A stretch of 64,000 nucleotides of DNA from positions 14,113 to 78,112 of the forward strand of contig QWJG01000001.1 in the NCBI GenBank assembly GCA_009391845.1, read 5' to 3'. This DNA is from Chloroflexota bacterium. Its GTDB lineage: Bacteria; Chloroflexota; Dehalococcoidia; UBA2979. The position numbers were made by a program, and so were the translations under genes. The notes beneath the pieces are model-generated. The model was not told the origin of the DNA. It saw nothing but the letters and a program-made list of their open reading frames with translations, and did no database searches. Of the stretch, positions 16,386 through 25,823 are shown piece by piece (positions within the stretch are counted from its first letter, which is position 1; each line of letters starts with the position of its first letter).

Positions 16386-17629
16386 CCCCCAGCAAACCAA
16401 AGCCGCGCCAGATGGCTCCGGTCGAAGAGCAGCTCTCGGTGCTCCTCGGCGGCGTCGAGTACGGCGATGACCGCACCCACACCACCATGGAAGCCGAGCT
16501 GCGCGAACGCCTCGAAGAGGATCGCCCGCTTAAGGTCTACGCCGGCTTCGACCCCACCTCGGTTGACCTGCACCTCGGCCACACCCTGCCGATGCGCAAG
16601 CTGCGCCAGTTCCAGGACTTCGGCCACGACGTCACGTTCTTGATCGGCAACTTCACCGGCCTCGTCGGCGATCCGTCCGACAAGGACAAGGGCCGCCCGA
16701 TGATCACCGCCGACCGCCTGGCTGAGAACGGTCGCAGCTACGCCGATCAGGCCTTCCGGATCCTCGACGCGGAACGCACCACCGTCCGCTACAACGCGGA
16801 CTGGCTGGGCAAGCTCACCTTCGCCGACGTGGTCGGCCTCACCTCGAAGTTCACCGTCGCCCAGTTCCTCGAACGGGACAACTTCGCCAAGCGTTGGCAG
16901 AACCACGACGCCATCTACCTCAGCGAATTCATGTACGCGATCATGCAAGCCCAGGACGCCGTCGTCCTCGAAACCGACGTCCAGGTTGGGGGCAGCGATC
17001 AGCTCTTCAACCTCATGGCCGGACGGACGCTCCAGCGCGACAACGAGCAGCGGCCGCAGGTTGTGATCACGCTGCCGATCCTCGTTGGCACGGACGGCAC
17101 GCAGCGCATGTCCAAGTCGACCGGGAACTCGATCGGGATCAACGAGCCGCCGAACGACATGTACGGCAAGGTGATGTCGCTCCCCGACGAGGTGATCCTC
17201 GACTTCTTCACGCTGGTGACTCCGCTCACCCCGGCCGCGGTGCACCAGATCGCCGAGGCCGTCGACGACGGGACGCTCCCGCCGATGGAGGCGAAGAAGC
17301 GGCTCGCCGGCGAGATCGTCGCCGTCTTCTCCGATGACGGCACCGCCGCCGACGCGCAGGCCTACTTCGAGGCCACGATCCAGCGCCAGGAAACTCCCGA
17401 GGAGATGCCGGAGTACGAGGTCGATGGCGAACAGCCGTTGCACCACGTGCTCACCGGCGCGGACCTCGCCAGCAGCAACGGCGAGGTCCGCCGGCTCGTT
17501 GGCCAGGGTGCCGTGTCCGTGAACGGCGAACGCGTCGATGAGTTCACGCTGCCGGTGAAACCGGGCGATGAAATTCGCGTCGGACGGCACCGCTTTTTAC
17601 GACTTACCAAGGCCGGACAGTTACACTAG
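16382..17629 (+). CDS. tyrS: Tyrosyl-tRNA synthetase
   Basis: 415 residues, class I synthetase. YAGFDPTSVDLHLGHTLPM carries the HIGH-equivalent HLGH; the KMSKS loop is RMSKSTGN. Tyr-binding residues appear in the QVGGSDQLFN segment, and a C-terminal S4 RNA-binding domain (about 345-410) ends VGRHRFLRL. The form with VDLHLGH and a C-terminal S4 is the TyrZ-like long type. ATG overlaps the ribF stop; an in-frame ATG three codons upstream is less likely. Confidence 0.95.
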   Translation: MTPSKPKPRQMAPVEEQLSVLLGGVEYGDDRTHTTMEAELRERLEEDRPLKVYAGFDPTSVDLHLGHTLPMRKLRQFQDFGHDVTFLIGNFTGLVGDPSDKDKGRPMITADRLAENGRSYADQAFRILDAERTTVRYNADWLGKLTFADVVGLTSKFTVAQFLERDNFAKRWQNHDAIYLSEFMYAIMQAQDAVVLETDVQVGGSDQLFNLMAGRTLQRDNEQRPQVVITLPILVGTDGTQRMSKSTGNSIGINEPPNDMYGKVMSLPDEVILDFFTLVTPLTPAAVHQIAEAVDDGTLPPMEAKKRLAGEIVAVFSDDGTAADAQAYFEATIQRQETPEEMPEYEVDGEQPLHHVLTGADLASSNGEVRRLVGQGAVSVNGERVDEFTLPVKPGDEIRVGRHRFLRLTKAGQLH

Positions 17630-17653
17630 CTAGAGATAGGCGGGGGCTTCCAT

Positions 17654-18112
17654 ATGCTGGACAGCGGAATCGAGCTCGACCTGGATCGGGTCGTGCAAAA
17701 TATCGACGAAGCTGACGTCATCACCCTCTATTTTCCGCTTCTCGGTAAGACGCTGATTCTCGACACGCGGCAGAACGACCATGCCGGCCCACTGGTCACC
17801 CTCGTCCCAATCGCGCAAGACGGCCTCGAACGCTATCGCTCCTTCCGCCGCCTCCGTCCCACCTTCCCCCGCCCCCAATCCATTTCGATGATTCCCTGGA
17901 CGCACCGCGTCGACTCGCTCTCGCGGCTCGGCGTCTGGACGCACGTGATCTCCCGCGTGCAGGGGCTCGCCTCGGATCCCTGCCAGTTCCTGGAGATGGC
18001 CGACGCCTGCCTGCGGGAGTTGCGAAGCCTCGAGGTGCGTGAACTGCTGCGTGCTGTGAGTGGCGAGCAGTACGAGACGCTCTGGGCGTCCAACTCCCGC
18101 GAAACGAACTAG
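17654..18112 (+). CDS. Uncharacterised 152-residue protein downstream of tyrS
   Basis: No family recognised. A GGCGGGGGC ribosome site precedes the ATG by about six bases, and codon use matches the neighbours, so it is probably a real gene. The chain is mixed alpha/beta with no membrane segment or signal. It has a central basic block (RFRRLRP-like around residues 62-75) and a C-terminal acidic helix (ADACLRELRSLEVRELL). It begins with ELDLDRVVQNIDEADVITLY, suggesting a small soluble domain. It ends the plus-strand block and converges on the EF-G-like gene. Confidence 0.65.
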   Translation: MLDSGIELDLDRVVQNIDEADVITLYFPLLGKTLILDTRQNDHAGPLVTLVPIAQDGLERYRSFRRLRPTFPRPQSISMIPWTHRVDSLSRLGVWTHVISRVQGLASDPCQFLEMADACLRELRSLEVRELLRAVSGEQYETLWASNSRETN

Positions 18113-18211
18113 CCTCGGATCCTGCCGCTCAGGCGGCGGATCGACCCTGTTCCGAATCCCGAGCCCTGCCAACCTCGCCTCGCCGTCGTCACGCGTGCCC
18201 GCGCTGCGCCG

Positions 18212-20236
18212 CTAGTTGGCGCTCCCGCCGCGCAGCGTCGTGATGATCGAGTCCTGGACGTGCGCCGGCACCTCCACGTAACGATCGAACTCGAGCTCAA
18301 AGCGACCGCGCCCGTGCGTGATCGCGCGCAGCTCCGTGGCGTACCGCTGCACCTCGGAGAGCGGAACGTCGGCCTCGATCATCGAAAACGCACCTTCGCC
18401 CTCGACGCCGTGGACATGGCCGCGGCGGGTGCTGATATCGCTCATCACATCGCCAACGTACTGGCCGGGGACGTGGACACGTAGCCGCATCACCGGCTCC
18501 AGCAGCGTCGGCTGTGCCTCGAGCAGACCGTCGCGGAGCGCGTGCGAGGCGGCGGTCTTGAATGCCATCTCCGACGAATCGACCGCGTGCGACGAGCCAT
18601 CGAGGAGCGTCACCTTCACGTCGACGATCGGTGACTGCGCGAGCGGACCGCGCGGCAGCGTTTCGTGGATGCCCTTCTCGACCGCGGGGATGAACTGCCG
18701 AGGTACGCTGCCGCCGACGACTTGTTCCGCGAACTCGAAGCCCATGCCGCGCGTCAACGGCGCGATCTCGATCACCACGTGGCCGTACTGCCCGTGCCCA
18801 CCGCTCTGCTTCTTGTGCTTGTACTCCGCCTTCGCGACGCCGCTGACGGTCTCGCGGTAGGGAATGCGTGGCAACTCCGGGGTCACTTTGACGCCGTAGA
18901 CCCGCTCGAGGCGCGCGCAGGCGATCGCCACCTGGGCGTCGCCGATGGTCAGCATGATCGTTTCACCGGTGTCCGCGTCACGGTCGACCTTGATCGTTGG
19001 ATCCTGCTCCTGGAGCCGGTGCAGCGCCGAAGCCAGTTTGTTCACGTCGTCCTGGCTCGCGGGGTGCAAAGCGGTCCGGTACGTGGGGTGCGGGAACGGC
19101 AGCGGAGCCACCGTCACCGCGTGATCGGCGGAGGCGACCAGCGTGTCGCCGGTGTGCGTGTCGGTCAGCTTTGCCACCACGCCGATGTCGCCGGTGACGA
19201 GCTCGTCGACGGCGATCTGCTCCTTGCCCCGCTGCAGGAAGAGGTGCCCAAGCCGCTCCGTTGAGCGCGAACGGACGTTGTACGGGCTGAGACTCGCCGG
19301 AAGCGAACCAGAGATCACCTTCATCAGCGAGAGGTGCCCGACGAACGGATCCGCCAGCGTCTTGAAGACCTGCACCACCAGCGGGCCGTCCACGCTCGTC
19401 GTCACGGTGCCCTCGCTGAGCGCGTGCTCGCGTCCAAGTGGCGAGGGCATGAGGTTCACGATGTTGTTGAGCAAACCCTCGACCCCGACGCTGAGCGGCG
19501 CACAGACCGGGACAACGGTCACCACCGCGCCACTCTCGATCGCGTCATGTAGCGCGACGGTGATCTCCTCGCGCGTGAGTTCTTCGCCGTCCAGGTACTT
19601 CACCAGCAGTTCGTCGTCCGTCTCGGCGACCGCTTCGACCAGCATTTCGCGCGCGGCCTCAAGGTCACCGACGATGCCGTCCGGCGGCGTGTCGTGCGTG
19701 CGCAGGTCAAAGAAGCTGGTGAGCTTGCCGTCGGCGCCGCGGACCGGGAGTCCGAGTGGGATCACACGCTTGCCGTAGGTCTCGCGGAGGCTCTCCACCG
19801 CCCGCTCGAAACTGGCGTTCTCGCGGTCGAGTCGGGTGACGACGCAGATCCGCGGTAGGCCCGCCTCGTCGGCGCGTTGCCATGCTAGTTCGGTGCCGCC
19901 CTGGACGCCGGCGGAGGCATCGACCGCGATCAGCGCGGCATCGGCGGCGCGGACGGCGGAGACGACCTCGCCCTCGAAATCGGCGTAGCCGGGCGCGTCC
20001 AGCAGGTTGATCCGGCATTCATCCCACTCGATCGCCAGCAGCGCCGTGGAGATCGAGTAGTGATGCTGGTGCTCGTCCTCGTCGTAGTCGGCGACCGTCG
20101 TGCCGTCGTCCACGCTACCGAGGCGGCTAATCGCGCCAGCCGCGAAGAGCATCGATTCAGCCAACGTCGTCTTTCCCGCTCCGCCGTGGCCCATCAGGAC
20201 AACGTTACGCAGACGGTCAGACGTGTAAGACTTCAT
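18212..20236 (-). CDS. Elongation factor G-like translational GTPase (FusA2 type)
   Basis: 674 residues with all EF-G domains. G1 is GHGGAGKTTL, the switch II region is DAPGYADF, and the G4 motif reads TRLD instead of NKxD, as in the EF-G2/FusA2-like paralogues. Domains III-V are present (KSGGHGQYGHVVIEIAPL in domain IV; RRGHVHGVEGEGAFSMIEADVP in domain V). Such paralogues often lack translocase activity. The start follows GGGGGTAGCG. Last gene of a long minus-strand run; a canonical fusA is not in this window. Confidence 0.9.
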   Translation of the reverse strand: MKSYTSDRLRNVVLMGHGGAGKTTLAESMLFAAGAISRLGSVDDGTTVADYDEDEHQHHYSISTALLAIEWDECRINLLDAPGYADFEGEVVSAVRAADAALIAVDASAGVQGGTELAWQRADEAGLPRICVVTRLDRENASFERAVESLRETYGKRVIPLGLPVRGADGKLTSFFDLRTHDTPPDGIVGDLEAAREMLVEAVAETDDELLVKYLDGEELTREEITVALHDAIESGAVVTVVPVCAPLSVGVEGLLNNIVNLMPSPLGREHALSEGTVTTSVDGPLVVQVFKTLADPFVGHLSLMKVISGSLPASLSPYNVRSRSTERLGHLFLQRGKEQIAVDELVTGDIGVVAKLTDTHTGDTLVASADHAVTVAPLPFPHPTYRTALHPASQDDVNKLASALHRLQEQDPTIKVDRDADTGETIMLTIGDAQVAIACARLERVYGVKVTPELPRIPYRETVSGVAKAEYKHKKQSGGHGQYGHVVIEIAPLTRGMGFEFAEQVVGGSVPRQFIPAVEKGIHETLPRGPLAQSPIVDVKVTLLDGSSHAVDSSEMAFKTAASHALRDGLLEAQPTLLEPVMRLRVHVPGQYVGDVMSDISTRRGHVHGVEGEGAFSMIEADVPLSEVQRYATELRAITHGRGRFELEFDRYVEVPAHVQDSIITTLRGGSAN

Positions 20237-20370
20237 CGCTACCCCCTCATCTGCGGGGATAGTACGGCGCGGAGTGAAGGCCCGACAACGCTAGTGATAC
20301 TGAGAAGGGATCGCCGGCCGTTCGAGCCAGCGGTGCAGCCGCCGTTCGCGCGGCCTCGGACGGCGCTGCG

Positions 20371-22188
20371 CTAGGCGCCGATCGCCGGGCGGAGGTCCAG
20401 AACCTCCAGTTGCAGTGCGCCGTCGCCGCGGAAATCGTCGCGGCGGAAGGTGTAGATCAGGTCTGCCGATTCGCCCTCGGGAACCGCGGCCGCGGCATTA
20501 CGGAAGGAGATCGCGCGCCACGTGACGGCGCCCTCCTTCAGCACGAGCTGGAGGTGCTCGCCACCCTGCCCGACGCCACGGCTCTTCACGACGGAGACGT
20601 TGTGCGCCAGGAAGACGGGCGTCGGATTGCCGATCCCATGGGGACCGAGCAGGCCCAGCCACTGGATCAGCCGCCGGTCGACCACCTGCAGCGACAACTC
20701 CTCTTCGACCTCGAATGCCGGCAGCAGATCCTGCGGATCGATCGCGCTGGTCGCGTCCTCGATCAGGCGCTGCTTCAGCTCCGGGACGCGCGCTACGTCG
20801 AGGGTGAATCCGGCCGCCGCGCGGTGGCCGCCGAATCGCAGGAACAGGTCGGCGTGGCGCCGCAGCAGCGCCGTGATGTCGAAGGCGGGCAGCGAGCGAC
20901 ACGATCCTCGTGCCTCCCGATCGTCCGTCTGCATCACGATCGCCGGTCGGTGGTGCTGCTCGACCAGTCGCGAAGCCGCGAGGCCAATGATCCCCGAGGA
21001 GATCTCCGGCGAGGCGGCCACGATCAGCGCCGCTTCGAGGTCGGCCGCGCTCAGCCGGTCGTGCACGTCGGTGATCGCCGCCTGCGTGTCATCCCGCCGC
21101 GCGCGGTTCAGCTCGTCGAGCTGCTTCGCCAGCCGCTCGGCGTCCGAATCGTTGTCGGCCAGCATCAGATCGAGGGCGACCTGAGCGTGCAGCATCCGTC
21201 CCGCCGCGTTCAGCCGCGGCCCCAGCACCCACCCGAACGTGTCGACGTTCGCTGTACTGAGATCGACGTTCGACACCTTCGCGAGCGCGCGCAGACCGGG
21301 CCGCGTCGTCGTCCGGATCGCCTCCAGACCAAGCCGCACTAGATCGCGGTTCTCCGCGACCATCGGCGCGAGGTCGCAGACCGTCCCCAGGGCGACCAGC
21401 GCCCGGTGGGAGTCCGCGTCGTACGCCCGCCCGAAGTGGTCGTACAGATCGTGAATGACCTTGTAGGCCACCCCGACCGCCGCCGGCTCCGACCCGTACC
21501 GCGAATCGGTGAGCTTCGGGTTCACGAGCGCCAGCGCCGCCGGCAGCTCATCCGGCACGGTGTGGTGATCGATCACGATCACCTCCATGCCCAGACCGTT
21601 CGCCTCGGCCACCTCGACCGTCGACGAGGTACCGCAGTCGGCCGTCACGAGGAGCGTCGCGCCTCGGTCGGCAAGCTGTCGCACCGCGTTCACGTTCGGC
21701 CCGTAGCCCTCGAGGAACCGGTCGGGGATGTACGGCATCGGCTTCGCGCCAAGCTCGCGCAGCCCCTCCGTCAGGATCGTCGTCGAGGTCACGCCATCCA
21801 CGTCGAAGTCGCCGAACACGGCCACCGTCTCGCCCGCACGACACGCCGCGGCCAGACGCAGCACCGCCACATCGAGGTTGGGCATCAGCCGCGGATCGGT
21901 CAGCTCCCCCGGACTACCGAGGTAGCGGCGCGCTTCCTCGGCGTTGTGTACCCCACGACGTGCGAGCAGACGCCGCATGAGCGGCGGCAGCCCCGCTCCT
22001 GCGTCCGCGAAGCCACTGAGGTCAGGATCGGGCATCAGGCGCCACAGGCGACCTGCTGAGCCGTGCGTGACGGTGCCGGTAAAGGGCGCGGGCCCGTCAT
22101 CGCCGTTGGTTGGCGGCCGGCGCTTGATCGCGCCTTCCCACGGAGCCTGCTCGACGAGCGGTGTCTCCTGTGGCGGAGGAACGGTCAC
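20371..22188 (-). CDS. recJ: Single-stranded-DNA exonuclease RecJ
   Basis: 605 residues. 5'-3' exonuclease of recombination and mismatch repair. DHH-superfamily motifs: VAVFGDFDVDGVTSTTIL, LLVTADCGTSS, VIDHHTVPDELP, and the DHHA1 region LRFGGHRAAAGF (HLGGHxxAAG type). The C-terminal OB-like domain with LLGPHGIGNPTPVFLAHNV is standard. The GTG at 22188 gives about 50 weakly conserved residues first; an internal ATG is possible. Starts three bases after the fabF stop. Confidence 0.94.
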   Translation of the reverse strand: MTVPPPQETPLVEQAPWEGAIKRRPPTNGDDGPAPFTGTVTHGSAGRLWRLMPDPDLSGFADAGAGLPPLMRRLLARRGVHNAEEARRYLGSPGELTDPRLMPNLDVAVLRLAAACRAGETVAVFGDFDVDGVTSTTILTEGLRELGAKPMPYIPDRFLEGYGPNVNAVRQLADRGATLLVTADCGTSSTVEVAEANGLGMEVIVIDHHTVPDELPAALALVNPKLTDSRYGSEPAAVGVAYKVIHDLYDHFGRAYDADSHRALVALGTVCDLAPMVAENRDLVRLGLEAIRTTTRPGLRALAKVSNVDLSTANVDTFGWVLGPRLNAAGRMLHAQVALDLMLADNDSDAERLAKQLDELNRARRDDTQAAITDVHDRLSAADLEAALIVAASPEISSGIIGLAASRLVEQHHRPAIVMQTDDREARGSCRSLPAFDITALLRRHADLFLRFGGHRAAAGFTLDVARVPELKQRLIEDATSAIDPQDLLPAFEVEEELSLQVVDRRLIQWLGLLGPHGIGNPTPVFLAHNVSVVKSRGVGQGGEHLQLVLKEGAVTWRAISFRNAAAAVPEGESADLIYTFRRDDFRGDGALQLEVLDLRPAIGA

Positions 22189-22191
22189 CGG

Positions 22192-23436
22192 CTATTCCGC
22201 GAAGCGCTTGAAGACCAGGGAGCTGTTGTGCCCGCCGAAGCCCATCGAGTTGGAGATGGCGTACTCGATCGGCACGTCGCGCGCGCCCTCGCTCACGTAG
22301 TCCAGATCGCACTCCGGGTCCGGCGTCACGAGGTTCCGCGTGCCGTGGATGCGCTGATCGCGGATCGACAGGATCGTCACGCCCGCCTCGATCGCCCCAC
22401 CAGCACCGAGGGTGTGGCCGATCATCGACTTCGTCGCGGAGATCGGAATCGCCCCCGCCGCTTCGCCGAAGACCGTGCGCAGCGACATCGTCTCGAACTT
22501 GTCGTTCAGCGGTGTGCTGGTCGCGTGCGCGTTGATGTAGCCAACATCGCTCGCGTTGATCCCCGCCTTCTTCAGCGCGGCGTTCATCGCACGCGCCGCG
22601 CCCTCGCCGTTTTCCGAGGGCTGCGTGACGTGGAACGCGTCCGCCGATGCGCCGTAGCCCACCAGCTCCGCGATGATCGTCGCCCCGCGCTCCTGCGCGT
22701 GCTCGAGCGTCTCGAGGATCAGCGTGCCGGCGCCCTCCGCGAGGATGAACCCGTCGCGATCGAGGTCAAACGGGCGCGAGGCGTGTTCCGGGTTGTCGTT
22801 CTGCCCGGTCGACAGCGCGCGGGACGCCGCGAATGCCGCCACGGACATCCGGGTCACGCCCGCGTCCGTGCCACCGGTGATCATCGCCTTTGCGTCGCCG
22901 CGCCGCAGCACCTCGTACGCCGTGCCGATCGCGTCCGCGCCGGAGGCGCAGGCGCTCACCGTATTGACGTTCGGACCGCGCGCGCCGGTGCGGATCGAGA
23001 CCTGTCCGGCGGCCATGTCGGAGATGAACATCGGGACCAGGAACGGCGAGACACTGCGGGCGCCCTTGTCGAAGAAGACGTGGAACTGATCCTCCAGCGT
23101 GCCGATGCCGCCGATGCCGGATCCGATCATGCAGCCGATCTCATCCGCCTCCGCGCGAACGTCGAGGCCGGACTGCTCCAGCGCCTCGTCGGTCGCGGCG
23201 ATCGCGAGCTGGACGAAGCGGTCCATGCGGCGGGCATCCTTGCGGTTGAGCCAGTCGGTCGGCTCGAAGCCAGTCACCTCGCCGGCGATGGTGGACGGGA
23301 GGTCCGCCGCCTCGACCAGGGTGATCTGATCGATCCCGTTCCGGCCCTCGAGCATCGCGACCCAGCTCGCGTCGCGACCGATCCCAACCGGGGTCATCAT
23401 TCCGATGCCCGTGACGACGACACGTGCCGTGTCCAT
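22192..23436 (-). CDS. fabF: 3-oxoacyl-ACP synthase II (second of two tandem copies)
   Basis: 414 residues. Condenses malonyl-ACP with acyl-ACP. Cys-His-His triad: SACASGADAIGTA, NAHATSTPLND and MIGHTLGAGGAIEA. Start at 23436: GGGGAGG lies six bases upstream, and the in-frame ATG five codons earlier falls within that ribosome site. The ATG overlaps the stop of the preceding paralogue (TGATG). Only about half the residues seem shared between the two copies, so they may differ in chain-length preference. Confidence 0.93.
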   Translation of the reverse strand: MDTARVVVTGIGMMTPVGIGRDASWVAMLEGRNGIDQITLVEAADLPSTIAGEVTGFEPTDWLNRKDARRMDRFVQLAIAATDEALEQSGLDVRAEADEIGCMIGSGIGGIGTLEDQFHVFFDKGARSVSPFLVPMFISDMAAGQVSIRTGARGPNVNTVSACASGADAIGTAYEVLRRGDAKAMITGGTDAGVTRMSVAAFAASRALSTGQNDNPEHASRPFDLDRDGFILAEGAGTLILETLEHAQERGATIIAELVGYGASADAFHVTQPSENGEGAARAMNAALKKAGINASDVGYINAHATSTPLNDKFETMSLRTVFGEAAGAIPISATKSMIGHTLGAGGAIEAGVTILSIRDQRIHGTRNLVTPDPECDLDYVSEGARDVPIEYAISNSMGFGGHNSSLVFKRFAE

Positions 23437-24677
23437 CAATCGCCTCCCCAATGTCCGAAAATCAGCGCGGAGTTGTGTCCACCGAGGCCCACCGACGTAC
23501 TCATCGCGTACTCGATCGGGGCTTCACGGGCGATGTTCGGGACGTAGTCCAGGTCGCAGTCCGGATCCGGCGTCGTGTAGTTGATCGTCGGCGGCGCGAT
23601 CCCATGCTTGCAGGCCAGCACACAGATCACCGCCTCGACAGCGCCCGAGGCACCCATCATGTGGCCGTGCATCGCCTTCGTGCTGGAGACCATCACGCGA
23701 TCGGCATCTTCGCCGAACACGTCGCGGATCGCCCGCGTCTCGACGCGGTCGTTGAGCGGCGTGCCGGTGCCGTGGGCGTTGATGTAGGAGATGCGATCCG
23801 GCGTCAGGTTCGCCCGACTGAGGGCGCGTCGCATCGCCTCGTTGATCCCGCGGCCATCCTCGGCGGCGGCCACCATGTCGAACGCGTCGTTGCTCGTCGC
23901 GGCGCCCATCCAGCGCGCGTAGATCTTCGCGCCCCGCGCCTGCGCGTGCTCCAGCGATTCGAGGATCAGCGTGCCGGCGCCCTCACCGAGGATGAAGCCG
24001 TTGCGATCCTTGTCGAAGGGCCGCACCGCCTGCGTCGGATCCTCGTGCGTCGCCAGCGCCTTCATCGCGTTGAAGCCGGCGTAGTAGATCGGCTGTAACG
24101 GCGCCTCGAAGCCGCCCGCGATCATCACCTCGGCCTCGCCGCGGGCGATCGTCTCCGCCGCTTCGCCCACCGCCGCGCCACCGGTGGCGCAGGCAGCGGT
24201 CACGGCGAAGTTCGGGCCGCGCGCACCGAGGGCGATCGCGACCAAGCCGGTCGCGGTGTCCGGCAGCATGCTCGTGATCAGGAACGGCGAGACCCGACGC
24301 GGCCCCTTCTCTTCGAGGATCCGCTGCTGCTCCACCATCAGGTGCGCGCCGCCGATGCCCGTGCCGAGCAGGATTCCGACCGAGTCCGGTCGCTCCGCGT
24401 TGATCTCAAGCTGCGCGTCGGCCACCGCTTCCTGCGCGGAGGCGATCGCGAAGGCGGTCGAGAGGTCGATCCGGCGCAGGATCTTCGCTTCCACGTGATC
24501 CGAGGGCTCGAAGCCGTCCACCTCGCCGGCGATCGGGTACTCGTACTGGGATGCGTCGAATCGGCTGATCAGGCCGATCCCGGAGCGGCCGGCGACGATG
24601 CTGTCCCAGCCGTCAGCGACGTTCTTTCCGACCGGGCTGATCATGCCCAGCCCCGTAACCACGACTTCGCGCGGCAT
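23436..24677 (-). CDS. fabF: 3-oxoacyl-ACP synthase II (first of two tandem copies)
   Basis: 413 residues. VVVTGLGMISPVGKNVADGW at the start, active-site Cys in TAACATGGAAVGEA, His in NAHGTGTPLND and GHMMGASGAVEA. Complete catalytic triad, so no sign of a chain-length-factor type decoy. ATG directly overlaps the fabD stop (TGATG), and the next copy overlaps its own stop, so fabD-fabF-fabF form one translationally coupled unit. No acpP or fabG is adjacent. Confidence 0.94.
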   Translation of the reverse strand: MPREVVVTGLGMISPVGKNVADGWDSIVAGRSGIGLISRFDASQYEYPIAGEVDGFEPSDHVEAKILRRIDLSTAFAIASAQEAVADAQLEINAERPDSVGILLGTGIGGAHLMVEQQRILEEKGPRRVSPFLITSMLPDTATGLVAIALGARGPNFAVTAACATGGAAVGEAAETIARGEAEVMIAGGFEAPLQPIYYAGFNAMKALATHEDPTQAVRPFDKDRNGFILGEGAGTLILESLEHAQARGAKIYARWMGAATSNDAFDMVAAAEDGRGINEAMRRALSRANLTPDRISYINAHGTGTPLNDRVETRAIRDVFGEDADRVMVSSTKAMHGHMMGASGAVEAVICVLACKHGIAPPTINYTTPDPDCDLDYVPNIAREAPIEYAMSTSVGLGGHNSALIFGHWGGD

Positions 24678-25687
24678 CAGCGAGCGCTGGGGTGGGGAAT
24701 GACCGAAATCGGGATCGGCTCTTCGCGCGCGTCGTCCAGCGACACCGCGGTGAGTTGGTCAGAGATGCGCTTCACCATGCGTGAGAGGACGTGACCGGGG
24801 CCCACCTCGATGTAGGTGTCGACGCCTTCGCTCTCCATCCGCTGAACGTTCTTCGTCCAGAAGACGGGAGAGCGGAGCTGCTCCTCGAATTCACGGCGGA
24901 CCTCGGCGGCGGTCGACAGCAGGCGGGACGTGGCGTTGGAGACGATCGGTTGAAGCGGATCCGCGATCGGGATCTCGCGGATCACCCAGGCGAACTCTTC
25001 CGCCTGCTCGTTGTGCAGCGGGGTGTGACTGGAGACCTTCACCTTCAGGCGAATCGCGCGGCCTTGCAGGTCGCGGGCGCGGTCCATCGCGCGCTCCAGC
25101 GCCGCGACGTCGCCGCTGACCACGATCTGCGTGTCCAGGTTGTGGTTCGCGACATCGACGCGGTCCTCGGGCGACTGCGTTGCGTCCTCGCAGATCTGAC
25201 GCACCACGTCGTACTCGAGGCCCAGAATCGAGGCCATGCCCACCGGGCGCGCCGCGTTGAACTCACTCATCAGGCGCGCGCGTTCGAGGATGATCAGCAG
25301 CGCATCCCGGAACGAGAGCGCCTCCGCGGCGACGGCAGCGCTGAACATGCCGAGCGAGTGACCGCCAAAGAGCCGTGGGCGCACGCGCTCACCCGCCTCG
25401 GAGAGCTTCTCGCGCATCGCGCGGAGGAAAGCGACCGAGGTCGTGACCATCGCCGGCTGTGTCGCGCGGGTCTCAGCGAGCTCGTCGATGTCCGATTCGA
25501 AGCAAACCTTCACCAGGTCGATACCGGTGAGGTCGCTGGCCTCTTCGTACGCGAGACGGGCGGCGGCGGAGTGTTCGTGGACGAGCTTGCCCATGCCCGG
25601 CGCCTGCGATCCCTGTCCCGGGAACAGCAGAGCAGTGGGATCGGTGTCGGAGGCGGCGCCTGCGGGCGCGTTCGTTGCGTCGCTCAC
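24677..25687 (-). CDS. fabD: Malonyl CoA-ACP transacylase
   Basis: 336 residues from GTG 25687, which has GGGAGG seven bases upstream. LLFPGQGSQAPGMG at residues about 20-33, nucleophile elbow GGHSLGMFSA, RPVGMASILG, and the catalytic His in VSSHTPLHN. GPGHVLSRMVKRI ends the fold. Loads malonyl groups onto ACP for the two downstream KAS II enzymes. The open frame continues upstream of the GTG, but that part is Arg/Cys-rich and non-coding in style. Confidence 0.93.
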   Translation of the reverse strand: MSDATNAPAGAASDTDPTALLFPGQGSQAPGMGKLVHEHSAAARLAYEEASDLTGIDLVKVCFESDIDELAETRATQPAMVTTSVAFLRAMREKLSEAGERVRPRLFGGHSLGMFSAAVAAEALSFRDALLIILERARLMSEFNAARPVGMASILGLEYDVVRQICEDATQSPEDRVDVANHNLDTQIVVSGDVAALERAMDRARDLQGRAIRLKVKVSSHTPLHNEQAEEFAWVIREIPIADPLQPIVSNATSRLLSTAAEVRREFEEQLRSPVFWTKNVQRMESEGVDTYIEVGPGHVLSRMVKRISDQLTAVSLDDAREEPIPISVIPHPSAR

Positions 25688-25823
25688 GAGCGGCCTCCCG
25701 GCCGGGCAGAACCGCAAATGCGGCCCCTCGCCATACGGTTTCGCAGTGTAGCAAGGGGCTTCTGGCGACGTGAGAATTCGCCAGCGCGCCGCCGCTCTCG
25801 CGGCTGACCTTCGAGGACGCCCG

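Noticed and set aside
23436..24677. KS/chain-length-factor polyketide pair
   Set aside because: Both proteins keep the full Cys-His-His triad, so neither is a decarboxylating CLF.
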